NCBI GenBank assembly: GCA_018340375.1 | Contig: JAFFJZ010000006.1 | Span: 26,046,001 to 26,110,000 of the forward strand | DNA from: Gonatopus flavifemur | Lineage: Eukaryota; Arthropoda; Insecta; Hymenoptera; Dryinidae | Length of the DNA: 64,000 nt | Reading direction: 5' to 3' | Shown: positions 62,885-64,000 of the stretch, in pieces | Position numbering within the stretch: the first letter of the stretch is position 1 | How the letters are laid out: every line of letters starts with the position of its first letter | The notes under the pieces: model-generated | Seen by the model: only the letters and a program-made list of their open reading frames with translations | Database searches by the model: none | Told to the model about the DNA's origin: nothing | Program-made: the position numbers and the translations under genes

Positions 62885-63175
62885 CAGGGCAACCAAAAAT
62901 ATGCAACAGCATATTTTTTATTCTGCATCTGACGGACAAATAGCATTGATATTTATCCATTTCAGATCAAAATGACCCTTTTAAGCCACATTTTTTACAG
63001 CATATTTTTGTATGTTTTATACTTTGGTGCATATTTTAGCATATTTTATAGATGCCTGCATGATTTGGTATATTTGGTGAAAAAGTACATATTTCAGCAT
63101 ATTTGTATTTTTGTCAATGGCAATATATTTCACGGAGCATATCATTCACATTCCCAATCAACATTTTCACAAAAT
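62885..63175. repeat. GCATATTT-rich repeat, possible hAT-type MITE end
   Basis: Begins near CAGGGCAACCAAAAATATGC, a CAGGG-type end, and then repeats GCATATTT or close variants about eight times over 290 bp. I could not find the matching right end, so the boundaries are uncertain. Confidence 0.4.
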
Positions 63176-63207
63176 ATTTTTTGTAATATAAGTTTATTTT
63201 ATTACGT

Positions 63208-63385
63208 CCCAATAAACATTTTTAAGAAAGTCTTCCGGAACAAATTTAGATATGTTTAAGATGTCTTCTTTCAAGATGTCTTTTAGATATTTTAAAGATA
63301 TCTTTCTACAAGATGTCTTGAACTTATCTAAATTTGTTGCGTAAGACATCTTTTAGATCTCTTTGAGATATCTTTTTCACTCATC
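63208..63385. repeat. AAGATGTCTT-rich hairpin repeat
   Basis: Begins CCCAATAAACATTTTTAAG. It contains a foldback (AACAAATTTAGATATG ... CTTATCTAAATTTGTT, about 63240-63340) and five or more AAGATGTCTT/AAGATATCTT words, the same vocabulary as in the 47183-48859 element. The right end was not found. Confidence 0.5.
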
Positions 63386-63639
63386 TACTTGTTCACAAGC
63401 TGGAATCATTGGTATATCAAAAATCCAACACATGTTGCTCTGAAAGATGATTAATTCACCTTGATTTTGATGTATTGAAATATAATTCTCAATCAACATC
63501 TCAATAAAAGATGAGTATTGAACTTTTCAAACACATACAAGTAATGCAAGATAGAAATCTGGTTTCCTAATTGTGATGTACAGTTTTTGATCGAAATCTA
63601 TAAATCGAATCAATTAACAATTGCAATAAAATGTCAACA

Positions 63640-64000
63640 TTATCCTGTCTCAGGAAATATGAAATATCTATTCAGATTCAGGATGATTCAGAGGAATTCA
63701 GGGCAATTCATCGTGATTCAGAGAAATCTAAAAGAATTCAGAGACTGTTGGATTTTGAAAAATTATGTGTCGAACTTTTTAGAAGGATTCAGGGAAATTA
63801 AGAAGAAAATAAATTGAATGAAATTTTTGGTTCAGGATTTCAGAGGCATTTAGGGAATTCCATAGAGATTTGGAGACAGGTGAATTGGGGGAAATTGTGC
63901 GTTGAACTTTTCAGAGGGATTCAGAGAGATTCGGAGGAGTTCAGGAAAATTCAGAGAGAAGTCAATTGAGTAAAATTTTTGTTCCAAGATTCAGAGGGAT
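63640..64000. repeat. Degenerate GATTCAGAG repeat running off the window
   Basis: Many copies of ATTCAGAG/ATTCAGGG-like words. A larger unit of about 130-150 bp repeats at least once: AATTATGTGTCGAAC at 63761 and AATTGTGCGTTGAAC at 63893; AAATTTTTGGTTCAGGATTT at 63821 and AAATTTTTGTTCCAAGATT at 63973. It continues past position 64000. Confidence 0.6.

Overview
This 64 kb window is AT-rich animal nuclear DNA with spliced genes (GT-AG introns, two GC-AG introns), TA/CA/GA microsatellites and a broken mariner transposon. The gene set (Hcf, midline fasciclin, a Ric/RIT GTPase, U7 snRNP LSM10, coatomer alpha) points to an insect. A hymenopteran is my guess from overall style, but nothing in the sequence proves the order.

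The first 36 kb is gene-dense. In order: the 3' half of alpha-coatomer (COPA, +); host cell factor (Hcf, -, 9 exons); a GOLM1/GOLM2-type Golgi membrane protein (+, 6 exons); the RIT/Ric small GTPase (-, 5 exons); midline fasciclin/TGFBI-like protein with an EMI domain and four FAS1 domains (+, 13 exons); LSM10 (+, 3 exons) with an intronless NT5DC1-like gene lying inside its second intron on the same strand; and cytosolic acetyl-CoA acetyltransferase (ACAT2, -, 8 exons). All splice junctions were worked out by hand and keep the reading frame. The genes are housekeeping or developmental and do not form one pathway; neighbours are alternately convergent and divergent.

From about 36.2 kb to the end I find no gene I can support. 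About 37.3-49.7 kb is a nest of DNA transposons. Its core is a mariner relic (45536-49130) split by three insertions. Each insertion begins CCC, ends GGG and is flanked by a 2-bp duplication, and removing each one rejoins the transposase reading frame. Removing all three leaves 1,215 bp, a normal mariner length. Related CCC...GGG elements, several of them long foldbacks, lie nearby. A second nest (49140-49731) abuts the mariner. From 49.7 to 62.8 kb there is only unique, low-complexity or microsatellite DNA with a few weak small ORFs. The last kilobase carries more repeats that run off the window.

The most novel candidate is the CCC...GGG element family. It has short degenerate ends, 2-bp target duplications, variable palindrome-rich interiors and no visible transposase, and it does not match a superfamily I can name with confidence.
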